From the NCBI RefSeq assembly GCF_932526225.1, contig NC_064039.1:620001-684000 (forward strand): a DNA stretch of 64,000 nucleotides, read 5' to 3'. Positions 15,001-24,824 of the stretch are shown in pieces (the first letter of the stretch is position 1; every line of letters begins with the position of its first letter). The DNA comes from Nematostella vectensis (taxonomy: Eukaryota > Cnidaria > Anthozoa > Actiniaria > Edwardsiidae). Both the position numbers and the translations under genes were made by a program. The notes below the pieces were generated by a model. That model was not told where the DNA came from. It worked only from the letters and a program-made list of their open reading frames with translations, and searched no databases.

Positions 15001-18000
15001 ACACTAAGCACTCTTGGAAATGGTGACACTAAGCACTCTTGGAAATGGTGACACTAAGCACCCTTGGAAATGGTGACACCTTCTAAAAGTAAAGGACATA
15101 AAATTTGGCACTCAAGCAATGCGTTTCAATGTTTGTCATAAGGGCTTTACCTGAATTTGAGAGGGTACATGAGAGCAAGCATGGCTCTAGTAACTGTCGT
15201 CAACTGGACAAAGCTGCTGGATATGAACAGGATCTTGTTCTCTGTGACAGCGGCACAGAACAGTGACAGCATGTTGTGAATGCCTAGAGAGCAAAACATG
15301 TGGGAATTATTTGGGGAGTATTCGCTAATTATTTAAATGTCATGTACTGGCTTACGTGTATTGTAAAAAGAACAGTATTCATATATACCGTAACGCTTGG
15401 TATCAACCATGTTCTTACATTTCACATTTCAAAATCCTAACAATCCTAACAAGTATTAAGAATAGCCCATCCTGGAATCGAGGAAAACAAGCTTCTAGTA
15501 AGTTTACAAACATTCAACAAGTCAAATTCAGGTCACAGAAACATGAAGACACATGTCTCAACTGAGAATCAAACCCAATTCAGTAGAGGTAAGCCACCCT
15601 ATATGGTGGTTTACTAACAAATTAGGCCACCTGTGATTCGATAAGAGGAGTAGACTTTGGGCTCCAGTACCTATTTGATGGAAAACGGTAGACACAGACA
15701 CACCCGTCACAGGTATGGTGTCACACAGAGGGGGGCATAACGTCTGCCTATCCCCAGCGCCGATAGAGAATGCAAGTTTCGGGCCGCCAGGAGGTGGTAC
15801 TCTCACAAGGCCGAGGATGGAGCCGACAAGCTTCTCCAGCAACTCTTCATTTCCAGCCATGAATGCCAGGTAGATTGTGGTCAAACAATTCTAGCAATCA
15901 AATAGATTCATGTAAAAGTATTTTTTTTGGTAATATCATTTCAATTTCATGGAGCTACACCAACTTTAATTGAAAATTATAAATCCTAATGCAACAACAA
16001 TTGCGGTAAGAAAATCCCAAAATAGCAGTGTGGGCTATAAGTATTATCTTGTTGTTGTTTTTTTTTTTTTTAACAAAACTAAAAGGCAAACGATATATTT
16101 TCTCAACTTCTTAAAAAAAAAACTACCTATTCAATGCCTTTTACATTTGATGTTTTACTCTACGTATTCTATGACTTTTAGCACAAGGCAATAACACAAA
16201 AAATTGGCCACGAATGTCATTTATCATTGTTATTACAGGGGAGGGGGGTAGAGGCTCAAAATCACAATTTCAAAAGTCTACAGGTTGGACCCTCTAGCAA
16301 TATATTCTCTACAATTTTCACCTATAGAATATCCCAATAACACTCCCTTCCTGCAAAATAAAACATTTATCCAACTTGCCATCATGCTAATATATCTGAG
16401 CTTTCCATCCCCCCCCCCCCCCCCCCTGGAAAACAGTGATCTACAGCACCCTACCTTGAGAATCTCAAAGTATGTGACTGCTGAAACAAGACATAGAGTC
16501 TTAGGTACATAAGACTCCAGACTAAGATCCTCATTTGTCACAGTGATCCCAGGCTGGCCATCTGTGGCTGTTTTTACTGACGAGGTATCAGACAAGCTTG
16601 CACGTGACCCCTTGGACCTAGCAGATACTGGTAAGTACGGTTCATAGAATGTGAAGCAAGCAAGGTATTTGTGATCGCCTTCCATGTCGGTGAGAACGGA
16701 GACAAAAAAGGTCTGCGGCCTACAGTAGTAGCTGGTTTTCCATCCTGTTGGTTGACAGAACTGAAAAACATGCAATCATAAACAAGTATTATTGCTAACG
16801 CATATACCCAACTGAAAGTAATAATGACCTTTCTATTAAGTAAGGGTGCTTACATAATGTTAGTAGAATCATTTCATGATCATTTCAATGATCTGTTAAT
16901 ATGTATGTTTGGGCAGAATTTAGTCGTCTTGTAAATCATGTGGGATTCAAACAATAAGTGAATTTGTTAATTCAATTGACTTTCATAGCTGCAAAGTTTG
17001 TGGTCTGGTGTTCATTCTATCATCATCACCTTTTGGTGACCTGACACAAGCAATAATTCTTTTTGTGTGTGTGAAGAGGTGATAAAGAGACTAAATATGG
17101 ATAATTTGACATGAGCTTTGTTACAACTATACTGCATTTCACTAGTTCAATAGAAGACCAAAGAAAGTTGAGCCAAATGTAACAAACAAAATAAATCAGA
17201 AAACCCTGGCAGTAAAATAATTATTTCACACCCTCATTGAAAACAAATTAGATGTGCTTTCTTCAAGAAAGTCAGTTATATGTAAAACGCTTATCATAAG
17301 TTTTAAATGCGCAACCTCTACATCAGTAGAGCCGACAGTAAAAGCTCCATATATTCATTATAAGAACCAATATATGAATTTACGATAGTAGGATAATGTT
17401 TCCAAAGGTAAATTACAGTAGCTTTCAAATTCGAAACTATATACAATGGTGTCTCATAAACCGTTTAAATGTTAGCATATTACATGGTACTTTTATTCGT
17501 ATTAGAAACAAGTGATCCCTGAAGATTGTAGAGTCATACGGGTAGGCAACCTGCCCAAACATGTGAGTTCACAATTATACACTTCTCCGATCGGATAGAG
17601 CGCGCTAAATTGAGCCACTATCTTTGGCTAAGATCTATTTTGCGCTAGTAAAACATTCGTATTAAAACAAGAATCTGGCGGTAATAGAGAAGAATTTAAT
17701 TCACTTCAGGAATTCATTTTTGTTTTTAGTGTGATTTCTTTACGGTTTCGACTTGCACAAGAAACTTATCAGGTTGTCTGGTTTGATCCAAAAAAACTCT
17801 AAACGACGGGATATTTTGCAATAAAATAATAGCACAATCTCCACAAGTTTCATATGAAGTATCAAAAACTGCTAGCTAAGAACGTAATACACCTAACCTC
17901 CATTTATTGTGGCTTGCTCAATTCAATGTCTTGCAAACCAATCGCAAGCAATTACACAATGAACAGGATGGCTTAGTACAGGAAGGCTTCGCGAATTGCG

Positions 18001-18304
18001 GGAAAACCTTGGGTCTACTCAGTCATGGAGATTATCTTACCAGCTCAATACCCTCCGGAAAAGCGACATCTTTGCGGTCTTGAGGTGGAAATCTTTGCAA
18101 AACCTTGCCTTTCAACCCTTCACCTGAAACAACCACGAGTGAGCTTCATCGAGTCGCAGAAGTCAAGTTTACACATCAACCCAGAAATAGAGAAATTTAA
18201 GTTAAATTATCCACAAATAAACCAACAGAGAAAGTCATATTCTAACCATAGCTTGTGTCTTTGTCGATTCCGACTATGGCAAAGTAGTCGGCAAGACGCG
18301 ACAT
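1..18304 (-). CDS. SBF: SBF1/SBF2-type DENN pseudophosphatase (MTMR5/13), 5' part
   Basis: Myotubularin-related pseudophosphatase whose N-terminal DENN module acts as a Rab GEF in known family members. Coding exons (minus strand, 5' to 3'): 18247-18304, 18041-18123, 16455-16760, 15671-15890, 15151-15283, 14113-14221, 12765-12878, 12613-12687, 12180-12293, 11834-11884, 11666-11743, 9030-9128, 6865-7170, 5450-5668, 4916-5275, 4419-4623, 325-393 and 1-125 (cut by the window edge). All junctions are GT/AG and phases agree; the visible part encodes about 908 residues. The start MSRLADYF matches the family N-terminus. Recognisable blocks are uDENN (FCQPTGWK), cDENN ([40 protein letters not shown]), dDENN (ILVDIDGG) and the SBF2 region ([34 protein letters not shown]). 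GRAM, phosphatase-like and PH domains should lie beyond base 1. SBF1 and SBF2 cannot be told apart; an invertebrate would have one gene. Confidence 0.93.
722..4387. repeat. 38-bp minisatellite, about 93 copies
   Basis: Tandem array in the SBF intron between exons 4419-4623 and 325-393. The 38-bp unit reads roughly tgatatgcaagagaccctaa followed by catcaaacgtgccccctg; variants swap ccctaac, ccctcac and tcttaac. The regular array runs from about 851; before it, a 39-bp flank (722-760) is duplicated at 812-850. The same tail, gtgattccctgaactag, occurs at about 797 and again at the array's right end (about 4383), so the array looks like it grew inside one ancestral copy. A 15-unit (570-bp) higher-order segment is repeated (see findings). 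No coding potential is claimed. Confidence 0.97.
6066..6124. repeat. Dispersed short repeat, copy 1
   Basis: A stretch around cctcctgttattacacaact ending in agtaatgcctttgaaaggag. Related copies are at about 12431-12468 and 13219-13275, all in SBF introns. The ends (cctcc ... ggagg) are inverted, suggesting a tiny fold-back element or the tail of a SINE-like repeat. Family unknown to me. Confidence 0.55.
7171..7992. repeat. 63-bp minisatellite abutting an SBF splice acceptor, about 13 copies
   Basis: The unit contains ttacttggtacataaggtaa and tgattgattacaagggatca. The array begins immediately at the acceptor of SBF exon 6865-7170. On the coding strand the true junction reads TTTTTACATGACAG/GAGCC, whereas array units read TTTTACATGACATGATCC. 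The unit therefore appears to include the acceptor and the first exonic bases, with the AG changed to AT in nearly all copies. Confidence 0.93.
8332..8995. mobile_element. hAT-like non-autonomous element (MITE)
   Basis: Element body about 8340-8987, in the SBF intron 7171-9029. Termini are inverted (agggct at the left, agccct at the right) and are flanked by near-identical 8-mers, tcataaac (8332-8339) and gcataaac (8988-8995), matching the 8-bp target duplication typical of hAT transposons. Both ends are crowded with copies of the motif GCGTAATT/GCGTAATC, as expected of subterminal transposase-binding repeats. No transposase gene is present. The superfamily call is inference from TSD length and the (C)AGGG terminus. 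Confidence 0.6.
9520..11630. mobile_element. Probable non-autonomous DNA transposon with internal degenerate repeats
   Basis: Inverted similarity links about 9520-9568 (tgtgatgactataactattg and onward) with about 11582-11630 (its complement, gcaatagttttagtcatcac). The interior (about 9720-11070) is a degenerate tandem series of roughly 100-170-bp units with recurring phrases such as gccaaaaataatcgctaaac and gtgaatgtgtgaaaag. A 60-bp segment is doubled at 11246-11365. It lies wholly within the SBF intron 9129-11665 and ends about 35 bp from the donor of exon 11666-11743. Precise ends, target duplication and superfamily are not established. Confidence 0.42.
11246..11365. repeat. 60-bp exact tandem duplication
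   Basis: Two adjacent identical 60-bp copies (11246-11305 and 11306-11365) containing gctgttatctgttgttgggt. Identity suggests a recent event. Located near the right end of the putative transposon at 9520-11630. Confidence 0.95.
12431..12468. repeat. Dispersed short repeat, copy 2 (internally deleted)
   Basis: Shorter copy of the element at 6066-6124: ttattacacaataatgcctt then tgaaaggagg. Upstream bases (gctac, atcaacagaa) also resemble the flank of copy 1, so the repeat probably extends further 5'. Confidence 0.5.
13219..13275. repeat. Dispersed short repeat, copy 3
   Basis: Third copy of the 6066-6124 element, with cctccaggtattacacaact and gacagtaatgcctttgaaag. It sits just beside the 31-bp array that starts at about 13308. 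Confidence 0.5.
13308..14143. repeat. 31-bp minisatellite carrying an SBF splice donor, about 27 copies
   Basis: The 31-bp unit is about gactcaccgtgtctggaata followed by ttgtcctggca. On the SBF coding strand each unit reads GGACAATATTCCAGACACG/GTGAGTC, the last 19 bases of exon 14113-14221 plus its splice donor. The array starts inside the true exon end and spreads into the downstream intron. The 31-bp period is not a multiple of 3, and read-through meets a stop within a few units. Open frames seen here are by-products of the repeat. Confidence 0.96.
14199..14338. repeat. Direct duplication across an SBF splice acceptor
   Basis: A segment of about 65 bp (ggtagaatagggatgtacac, then atagctacaacaaaatgtgc and onward to caggtatgc) occurs at about 14199-14261 and again at about 14273-14338. 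The first copy contains the acceptor of exon 14113-14221 (TTGTTGTAG/CTATG on the coding strand); the second is a copy of the acceptor plus about 23 exonic bases lying in the intron. Confidence 0.92.
14341..15078. repeat. 25-bp minisatellite, about 29 copies
   Basis: The unit is about tggtgacactaagcaccctt followed by ggaaa. It fills most of the SBF intron between exons 15151-15283 and 14113-14221. Copies vary mainly at caccctt versus cactctt. It does not visibly include an exon boundary, unlike its neighbours. Confidence 0.96.
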
Positions 18305-18761
18305 TTCTCTACTAAACAATTCATGTAGGAAGAAAAACACCCTCCACCTTGGACGCCATGTTGGATCATGACTCGCGCAAGCGCAGATGCCTTCGAGCCC
18401 ATCCCTCGACGCCCGAAGCTCGCGGGATTCTGCGGGATTGCCGAAGGAAGGCGCAAAAAAATACGATACTTTTCAATAGAATTCTGAATATTACTAGGAT
18501 TTTGAATAGTAATTAGAAAGCTTTTCTGAGATCAGAGTTGTAGCCACTTTGAACATATAAATAGGAGGAAGGGAATACACTAGGTACTAGAGACATTAGG
18601 CGTCAACTTTACTCCAGGCATAAGCCTTACTAGTGTCATGATACTTTATCTTTACTTAAAAGAAATTTCCTAAGACTATCCCCTTTTCCACCCATCAAAA
18701 ATGTCGAGAATAAGTGCAAAAAAACAATACATTGATTTCTTTCAACACAATCTATTCAACT
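18305..18761. other. SBF 5' flank and TELO2 downstream interval
   Basis: Between the SBF start codon and the TELO2 polyadenylation signal. Holds the SBF 5' leader and presumably its promoter. A GC-richer patch at about 18350-18450 contains cgccatgttgg (CCAACATGGCG on the gene strand) and cgcgcaagcgc-like CpG motifs. I recognise no TATA box and no further gene. Confidence 0.4.
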
Positions 18762-18767
18762 TTTATT
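18762..18767 (-). terminator. Polyadenylation signal AATAAA for TELO2
   Basis: The plus strand reads tttatt, giving AATAAA on the minus strand about 460 bp after the TELO2 stop. It is the nearest canonical signal I could see for that transcript; usage is inferred. Confidence 0.4.
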
Positions 18768-19228
18768 GAACTCCTTCCTTCACCAATACCTGGTGCACAC
18801 TAGACCCGTAGCCAGGATTTTGATCGTTATGTCACCAGGCATAACTTCACAAACTTAAGTCAATGTCTACGTCACAAAGTGTTAGTTAGGGAATGACAAT
18901 TTGATGTCAGACCTTGATTAATAATACTCTCAGGTTACTTGGCTTGGACATTTTTTTTTTTTTTTTTTGAGAAAAAAAAATCATTATAGGCCAATAAGAT
19001 ACCATATAGCTGGTCCTATAGGCAAGGCTATATGCAATAACAATTTTCACGGCTCAAACTCATCTATGCATACACTTCAGTAAGGGGGTTGGTAAGAGGG
19101 TGCCACACTTAAGGCTTAAATTCTTTAACATCATACTTCCATTACTAAGTTAAATTAGTGTCTGGCCTTTCCCTCCTAAACTAGTATGAACTTCAACCTG
19201 AGAGCAACTGCAATGACTAGACTCTCCA

Positions 19229-21730
19229 CTATCCTGAGGTCCCAGCACATTCATCCTTGAAAATCCTTTCCATTACGGACAATCCTTGAAGTGCAATCTC
19301 TCTAACCTCTGTGTCAGAATCCCTCTGAACCAAGTCTTTCAACCATTCCTGGATTTCCAGAAGCTCACTAGTACAGTCTTCAAGCAGCACAGTGATAGGT
19401 ACGCTTACAAGCACCATGATCTGAGAGAAGACAAGCATCCTGCGAATATATGCTTCTGGGTGGTATCTCAGAGCCCAAGTGAATTCAATCAGAGTGGCAG
19501 CCATGTTGCGTGCCCCGAGAGTTCCGCGAGCAGAGTACATCACTATACCTAGAGTATGCACTAGTCTTCCAAGGGCAAAGCTGTCTTCTCCTAGGAGATC
19601 CAGAGTTTTCAGTTTGTGATCAAAGTTTTTCATGAGGGGGTAGAAAAAGTGGCCAGCTACATTAGAGAACTTGTTCATAACCTGTTTAAGTGGAGCCTTT
19701 GATGGGCCTTTTGCAAAGCGCTTGGTCTTGGATTCTATTCTCTCTTGTACAATCTTCTGCCAATGTGGTGTTTTGTCAAGAACTAAGTCCTGTAGGTTAG
19801 GTAGAGGAAATCTCTTGGGGATGTTCTTTTCATTCTGGATTTCTTGAGGCTCAGAGAGGAATTGTGCAGTAGCTGTAAGTACACTTAGCATATCAAGACG
19901 TTGGCTGATATTATAGTTAGCAGCAAAAAATTCCTCAGTCAAGTAGCCAGCAATCTCTTTAGGAAACCTAACAGCCACAGCAACCATTGCATTGTGACGT
20001 AACAGAATAAAGTTTTCTGTTGAAAACTTGTCTTGTAGATGAAGTAGGATCTTAACAAGCTCAACACAGACATCAGGCAAGTCATCTGGATTTGAGCACA
20101 CTAGCTTGTCTAAAGCTTGCAGTGCAGCTTCTGTTTTTTCTGGCTTGTCACTCTCCAGTAGGCCATCTATGCAGTCACGCAGATGTCTTGGAGCCTTTTG
20201 CTCTTCAGTGAATTCTTCTTCAATTTCATAGGGTTCTAGGTCATCATCATCTGCATCATGATGCTCATGACTAACTCCAAGCTTGCTTGTTCTTTCTGTC
20301 ATCTCAAAAATATCTGCTTCAGAATCATTAGCAATTTCCTCAGGGGTATTTTTGAGATTTGCTTTATTAAATATGGCATCTTTGCCCTTTGCAAACTCTT
20401 TTATAAGTTTGCTATCACTACTTTCTTTATAATCAAATGAAAGTTTGTCTCCTTCTGTATCTAAAGCACTGGTGAGAACCTCTGCTACCACCATGCCAAG
20501 TTCTCGCACCCTGGCGACTGGGTTCTCTAGGTGAATCTGGACACCATTTAGTAGACTCCCAAGCAATGACTGTCTGAGAGCAGCCTTCTCTTCTTGAGTA
20601 AGATATCCAACAGCATGCACTAGGCCACAACTGATAAACAAATGGTGATTATAAGGAGTATGTTTGAGGGCACTCTTATTGCTCCAGTTGTCAAATAACA
20701 CTTTAGTAGTATCAACTAGAGTCTGGTGACTTTCCAAACTTGCTAAATACCCAATAATATTTGCCAAAACATTAGAATCTGCATGGTACCTAAGTAAAAG
20801 AAATTTGGTTGTCAGTAAGTACTTTAGTCTTGGTCTACTTTCAATGCTCTCACCAAAGAACTTTGTAAGTGTTTCCTGTTGCCTCACTTGTTTTACTAAG
20901 GATTCTACAACAGGTTCCATGGTATGATCTGGTACGCCAGTGACCAAGTCACTACATAGTTTATGCCAAAAGGGGCTGGTTGACATAAGTTTCTCTAAAG
21001 TTGGTAATATCTTTGAAATTAGTTTTACACCAAGGCCAGCCATTGAAAGTCTGCCCAGGAGTTCACTCATAAACCTCAAAGAAAAATGGCAAGATGTGGA
21101 TACAACAGTGTTGTGTATTTTAGTCAAAGCATCAAGTACATCTGCTACAATTCTTGATGAAAATTCATTAGGCAGAAACAATAACTTCGCGTTACGCCCT
21201 TGTTTGTTTGCAACCCGTTCAGGAATAGAGACAATTAACGTTATTATTTGTTTACGATGGAGCTCGATTTTCCTTTGCTGTGTTACCGCAGCATTCCCGT
21301 CAATGCAGAAGTATGTGAAGATGTCAACCAGCTTTGATGAGGTTATGAACCTTTCTAGTATCGCTGTAACCGATAAAAGATCATCAGACTTAGAGAGTCT
21401 TTCCAGTGAAGACAAGAGGACTGCAAGGCTTTGAGAGGGAATCCCATCGAGAAAGAACGCTTCAAAAATCGCTTTCTTCTTTTGATCCAAAGTCGAGTAA
21501 AAGCCAACAGTTGTTGAACGCAATAAACTTTCGATGAACGGGACATAATGGCGATCTAGGAACTCTATCTTGAATCGAACACCAGAAATGGTAGCGGCCT
21601 CTGTCAGATTTCCAAATGCTCTCTCCAAACATTCTGCAAACTCCGATACATTCTCTGCACGAGAAATAATCCTGAGAAAGTCACGGACTATTGTCTGTAG
21701 CTCATATGTTTCGATAAATTCATCTGCCAT
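19229..21730 (-). CDS. TELO2: TELO2 (Tel2), TTT-complex subunit, single exon
   Basis: 833-residue alpha-helical HEAT-type protein, nearly the length of human TELO2 (837). TELO2 works with TTI1 and TTI2 as an HSP90/R2TP client adaptor that stabilises PI3K-like kinases (ATM, ATR, mTOR, DNA-PKcs, SMG1). Family signatures are NPVARVRELGMVVAEVL (about 403-419), an acidic linker with DDDDLEPYEIEEE (about 494-506) and the conserved C-terminal region (PLMKNFDHKLKTLDLLGEDS; LLGRLVHTLGI-type block; MERIF). The start MADEFIETYE is the first ATG of a long clean frame. The gene has no introns, unlike its intron-rich neighbours and the multi-exon vertebrate gene. The serine normally phosphorylated by CK2 in the acidic linker is not present (see findings). 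Confidence 0.9.
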   Translation of the reverse strand: MADEFIETYELQTIVRDFLRIISRAENVSEFAECLERAFGNLTEAATISGVRFKIEFLDRHYVPFIESLLRSTTVGFYSTLDQKKKAIFEAFFLDGIPSQSLAVLLSSLERLSKSDDLLSVTAILERFITSSKLVDIFTYFCIDGNAAVTQQRKIELHRKQIITLIVSIPERVANKQGRNAKLLFLPNEFSSRIVADVLDALTKIHNTVVSTSCHFSLRFMSELLGRLSMAGLGVKLISKILPTLEKLMSTSPFWHKLCSDLVTGVPDHTMEPVVESLVKQVRQQETLTKFFGESIESRPRLKYLLTTKFLLLRYHADSNVLANIIGYLASLESHQTLVDTTKVLFDNWSNKSALKHTPYNHHLFISCGLVHAVGYLTQEEKAALRQSLLGSLLNGVQIHLENPVARVRELGMVVAEVLTSALDTEGDKLSFDYKESSDSKLIKEFAKGKDAIFNKANLKNTPEEIANDSEADIFEMTERTSKLGVSHEHHDADDDDLEPYEIEEEFTEEQKAPRHLRDCIDGLLESDKPEKTEAALQALDKLVCSNPDDLPDVCVELVKILLHLQDKFSTENFILLRHNAMVAVAVRFPKEIAGYLTEEFFAANYNISQRLDMLSVLTATAQFLSEPQEIQNEKNIPKRFPLPNLQDLVLDKTPHWQKIVQERIESKTKRFAKGPSKAPLKQVMNKFSNVAGHFFYPLMKNFDHKLKTLDLLGEDSFALGRLVHTLGIVMYSARGTLGARNMAATLIEFTWALRYHPEAYIRRMLVFSQIMVLVSVPITVLLEDCTSELLEIQEWLKDLVQRDSDTEVREIALQGLSVMERIFKDECAGTSG

Positions 21731-22939
21731 AATTCCAATGTTGCAACCTTATTCCATTTTGGCCACAAATCAGTAGGTCACGTGAACTTTCTAAGTTCTT
21801 AGTGAGTAAGGCGGACATAAGGCGGACATGGCGTCCATGTTGGTTTGAATTTTACCCGTAGGAGACTAGGGCGAGTCGAGTGGACAGGGTACCCAGCGAG
21901 ATTTCCTGTCAAGATTAACGAACATATTTTATCACAAGCAAGCAACCCCCAAAAGTGGTAAGTAAATTCTCACAACTTTACCCTGGCTGTAGTCTGCGTA
22001 GCAAGCGTTTCTTTGTGTTTTTAGGGCGAAATTTGACTGCCCTAAAAATTGGGTGGGAGAGGTCAAACCATCTAAAACTTGTTATGATATTTCTTCTTAT
22101 TTTCCTTTTTATTTGTTATTATTACACACACAGAAACGTAGCTACCCAGGTTCCAGAGCCTTGAGCATCTCTCTCGTTACAGACAAGAGAGACATTCGCG
22201 ACTCTGGAACAATATAGTACACAAACTGGCTCAAACTGATCATCACTTTTTATTCACTTTATTATGGTGTGTGATAAATAATATAACCAAGCAATGGGAC
22301 CCAGTCTCTCTCACTCTCAGCCGTCCCTGTTGATACTGTTACTTACAGAGGACGGCCTTATCTTGCATTCCCAATTTTTTTAACAACAACATGCTTTTAA
22401 CTATGTTTTTATACAACTCTTTATAGCCAAATTCCTTGTTGCGTGACCTGACAGAAACCCAAATTCCTTTCTTTGTTTTGGAATAGCACGTATAGTCAAT
22501 CAAACCAGACAAACCGACCCCAAACGCTTGTGTTGGACTACGCGCTATTCTCAAATGAGACAAGGATTTTGGGTTTGCTGTAATAATTATATAAATCTAC
22601 TATTTCTCAAAGCCATCAATAACATAAAGAATAATCAGTCACCATCAATAAATGATTAATTATGATTACTTACTTCATAGCTTTGCTTGCATGTACACTA
22701 TTTACAATTTTTAGGTGGTAACTTTGATAAGATGGTTGTGTAGGAAGGAAAAGCACCCCGCTGCCAAAAAGCAGTTTTAATTCAAGATATTTGCCAAATT
22801 GTAGATTTTTTAAATAAAAAATATGCCTATGTACCCCATTAGCAAACTCAATGCCATAAAAGAGAGATAATCCAGGAATTCTCAAAGGATTTGGGTACAC
22901 AACAAAAAAGGAGGGGAGTATTTGATCTATGAATCGAAT
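21731..22939. other. Intergenic: TELO2 5' side and GPCR 3' side
   Basis: About 1.2 kb. The TELO2-proximal part has a translation-start-like aaggcggacatggcgtccat on the plus strand at about 21820, followed only by a very short frame. The rest is AT-rich, presumably GPCR 3' UTR, with possible minus-strand AATAAA (plus-strand tttatt) near 22250. No further gene is supported. Confidence 0.4.
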
Positions 22940-24115
22940 TTAACACATTGATTGTTCATCAGTCTCAGTTGTACTCTGTGATCTTGAAATTTCCCTTAGT
23001 TGAAATGAATCATTTGAGAATGTCCTGTACAAATTAGAGGGAGTAACATCAGCAGGGCTTATCCTTTTGGAGGAGGAAGGCAGTGTGTACTTTTTTTGGT
23101 GCTGTTTACGCTGATACCAGCTAAATGGGCATACCATCAACATCATCTCATTCTTGTACTCCTCAGAACAAGAAGCAAGAAGAATAGCAAGCGAGGCGCC
23201 AAAGCAATATGTGAGAATTTCTGTAGAGCCATCTGCAATTTCATGTATGCTGCCATGTTTACTGTTATCTAGAAGCAGGAAGATGCAACGAGGAATCCAG
23301 AAGATTATAAAACTGAGGGTGATTTTGATCACCACTCTTGCCCAGGCAGATTCCTGTTTCAAGGTTGGGACATCAGAGTAGTCGAGGTTCTTCACCTTGC
23401 GGCCGCTGATGTCGACTGTGCACATGTGATTCATTGTTGCCTTGGTGATACGGCAATGAACCGCAAGCATTAACAACACTGGTGTTAGAACTTCAATGCT
23501 CACAAACAGATAAACAAAGATGTGGTTGTATATATGGTTCAGCTTACAGTCCCAGCTCGGTCGAATTTTGCTTGAAGTCAAATCAGCTGTTGTAAAGGAG
23601 ACCACAGCTGCAAGAAGCCATAGCGCTATGGAAATAGCAATAACCCGACCTTTCGAAAGGAATTTCTGATATTTGGCGGACCTAGGAATCGAGAAAAACC
23701 TATCAATGCTCATAACAGTGAGAGATAGAACTGTCACGGTACAACAGAACACAAAAACACTGCTGTACACCCCGCACAAACTTGTACTTGACATCCACAA
23801 TGGCTTGTTAACGAAACTGATGATTCTGACGGGCATAACGACACAAGCCATGAGCAAATTACCGAGTGCAAGGCTAGCGGTGTAACACTGTCTTATAATG
23901 CGTAGTTTAACGTGTTTGCTTCTAGCGATGGAGAGCAAGATAAGAAGACTCCCGCATACTGTGAACAAGATGACGATGCAGAACGCAGCTGCATTCACCA
24001 AGTCACTGACGTTCGATTCCCACAAACTTGTGTCAGAATTATTCCCATTCTGTCCTGGATTGGTTATTTCTGAGTCTTGACTATTAGGTACCCCAGGGCG
24101 ATTTGTGAGATCCAT
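22940..24115 (-). CDS. Rhodopsin-like (class A) GPCR, atypical, single exon
   Basis: 391 residues with seven hydrophobic segments at about 41-63, 76-98, 113-135, 156-178, 198-220, 260-283 and 297-318. The N-terminus is extracellular, lacks a signal peptide and has N-glycosylation sequons at N25 and N35. Class A hallmarks are Cys114 (TM3) and Cys190 (ECL2) for the usual disulfide, an IDRF version of the DRY motif at 137-140, and FWIP (272-275) in place of CWxP in TM6. TM7 lacks NPxxY and reads LLASCSEEYKNE, so activation or coupling may be unusual. The C-terminal tail is Ser/Thr-rich. Ligand and subfamily are not recognisable; expanded single-exon orphan class A receptors are common in cnidarians. 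Divergent from the small secreted-protein gene about 700 bp away. Confidence 0.88.
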   Translation of the reverse strand: MDLTNRPGVPNSQDSEITNPGQNGNNSDTSLWESNVSDLVNAAAFCIVILFTVCGSLLILLSIARSKHVKLRIIRQCYTASLALGNLLMACVVMPVRIISFVNKPLWMSSTSLCGVYSSVFVFCCTVTVLSLTVMSIDRFFSIPRSAKYQKFLSKGRVIAISIALWLLAAVVSFTTADLTSSKIRPSWDCKLNHIYNHIFVYLFVSIEVLTPVLLMLAVHCRITKATMNHMCTVDISGRKVKNLDYSDVPTLKQESAWARVVIKITLSFIIFWIPRCIFLLLDNSKHGSIHEIADGSTEILTYCFGASLAILLASCSEEYKNEMMLMVCPFSWYQRKQHQKKYTLPSSSKRISPADVTPSNLYRTFSNDSFQLREISRSQSTTETDEQSMC

Positions 24116-24824
24116 CTCTTGTAGTAAGCTGTGACGAAGTCAAACTCAATATTATGCAAGATCCAACCACAGCCCAATAATCTCGTCTGTGACTCCACCA
24201 AATAGATCGATCTTTTTTCTTTTGTTCGATTGCTCTGATAAGGAGTTCTATAATTAAACTCCTACTCCGAAGAAGACTTTAAATTAGAGTGTGTTTTCCT
24301 TGTATTTTAGACACTGCGTGTTACTGCTTACTTCCTCCGTAAAGCGGAGATGAACTAACGCCAAATTTGCATTCACAGGCATCTCGTTGCCAGGGAATTA
24401 ATCCTAAACTATTTCACACTAAGGGGGTAAGGGGTGGGGGCGAATCCATTTATGATATTTACGAGGGTAGTAGGACTATACAAGAGCTTACTATACACAA
24501 GAATCTCACGAAAACAATATATAAATATATAGAGTTATTGTGATAGAGTACTTGTGACAGCTAGTATGTCAGACATTGACCATAAACAACTGGTCGTTCA
24601 ATACGTCTCGCACACCTGTGACCTTTTAGAGATTTTTGTTACGCATCAGCTACATTGCTTCACACTGCCTAAATAATCAATGATATAAACACTTTCACCA
24701 GATTCATCTATTTACCCTTTTCTTTTCGCGCACACACCACAGCTCGATAGTTTCGGAGTTTTTCGATAAGCTCCATAATTTCGGAGTTTGTCTTGAGTTG
24801 GGAGTGTATTTATTGAACGCGATA
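24116..24824. other. Divergent intergenic region between GPCR and small secreted-protein gene
   Basis: About 710 bp between two start codons pointing away from each other, so it should hold both promoters. A small direct repeat occurs near 24750-24790 (tttcggagttt twice). I see no RNA gene and no clear TATA box. Confidence 0.4.

Noticed and set aside
16278..16775. 165-codon minus-strand ORF as a separate gene
   Set aside because: Its 5' two-thirds (16455-16760) is an SBF exon; the remainder is intron read-through past a donor at 16453-16454.
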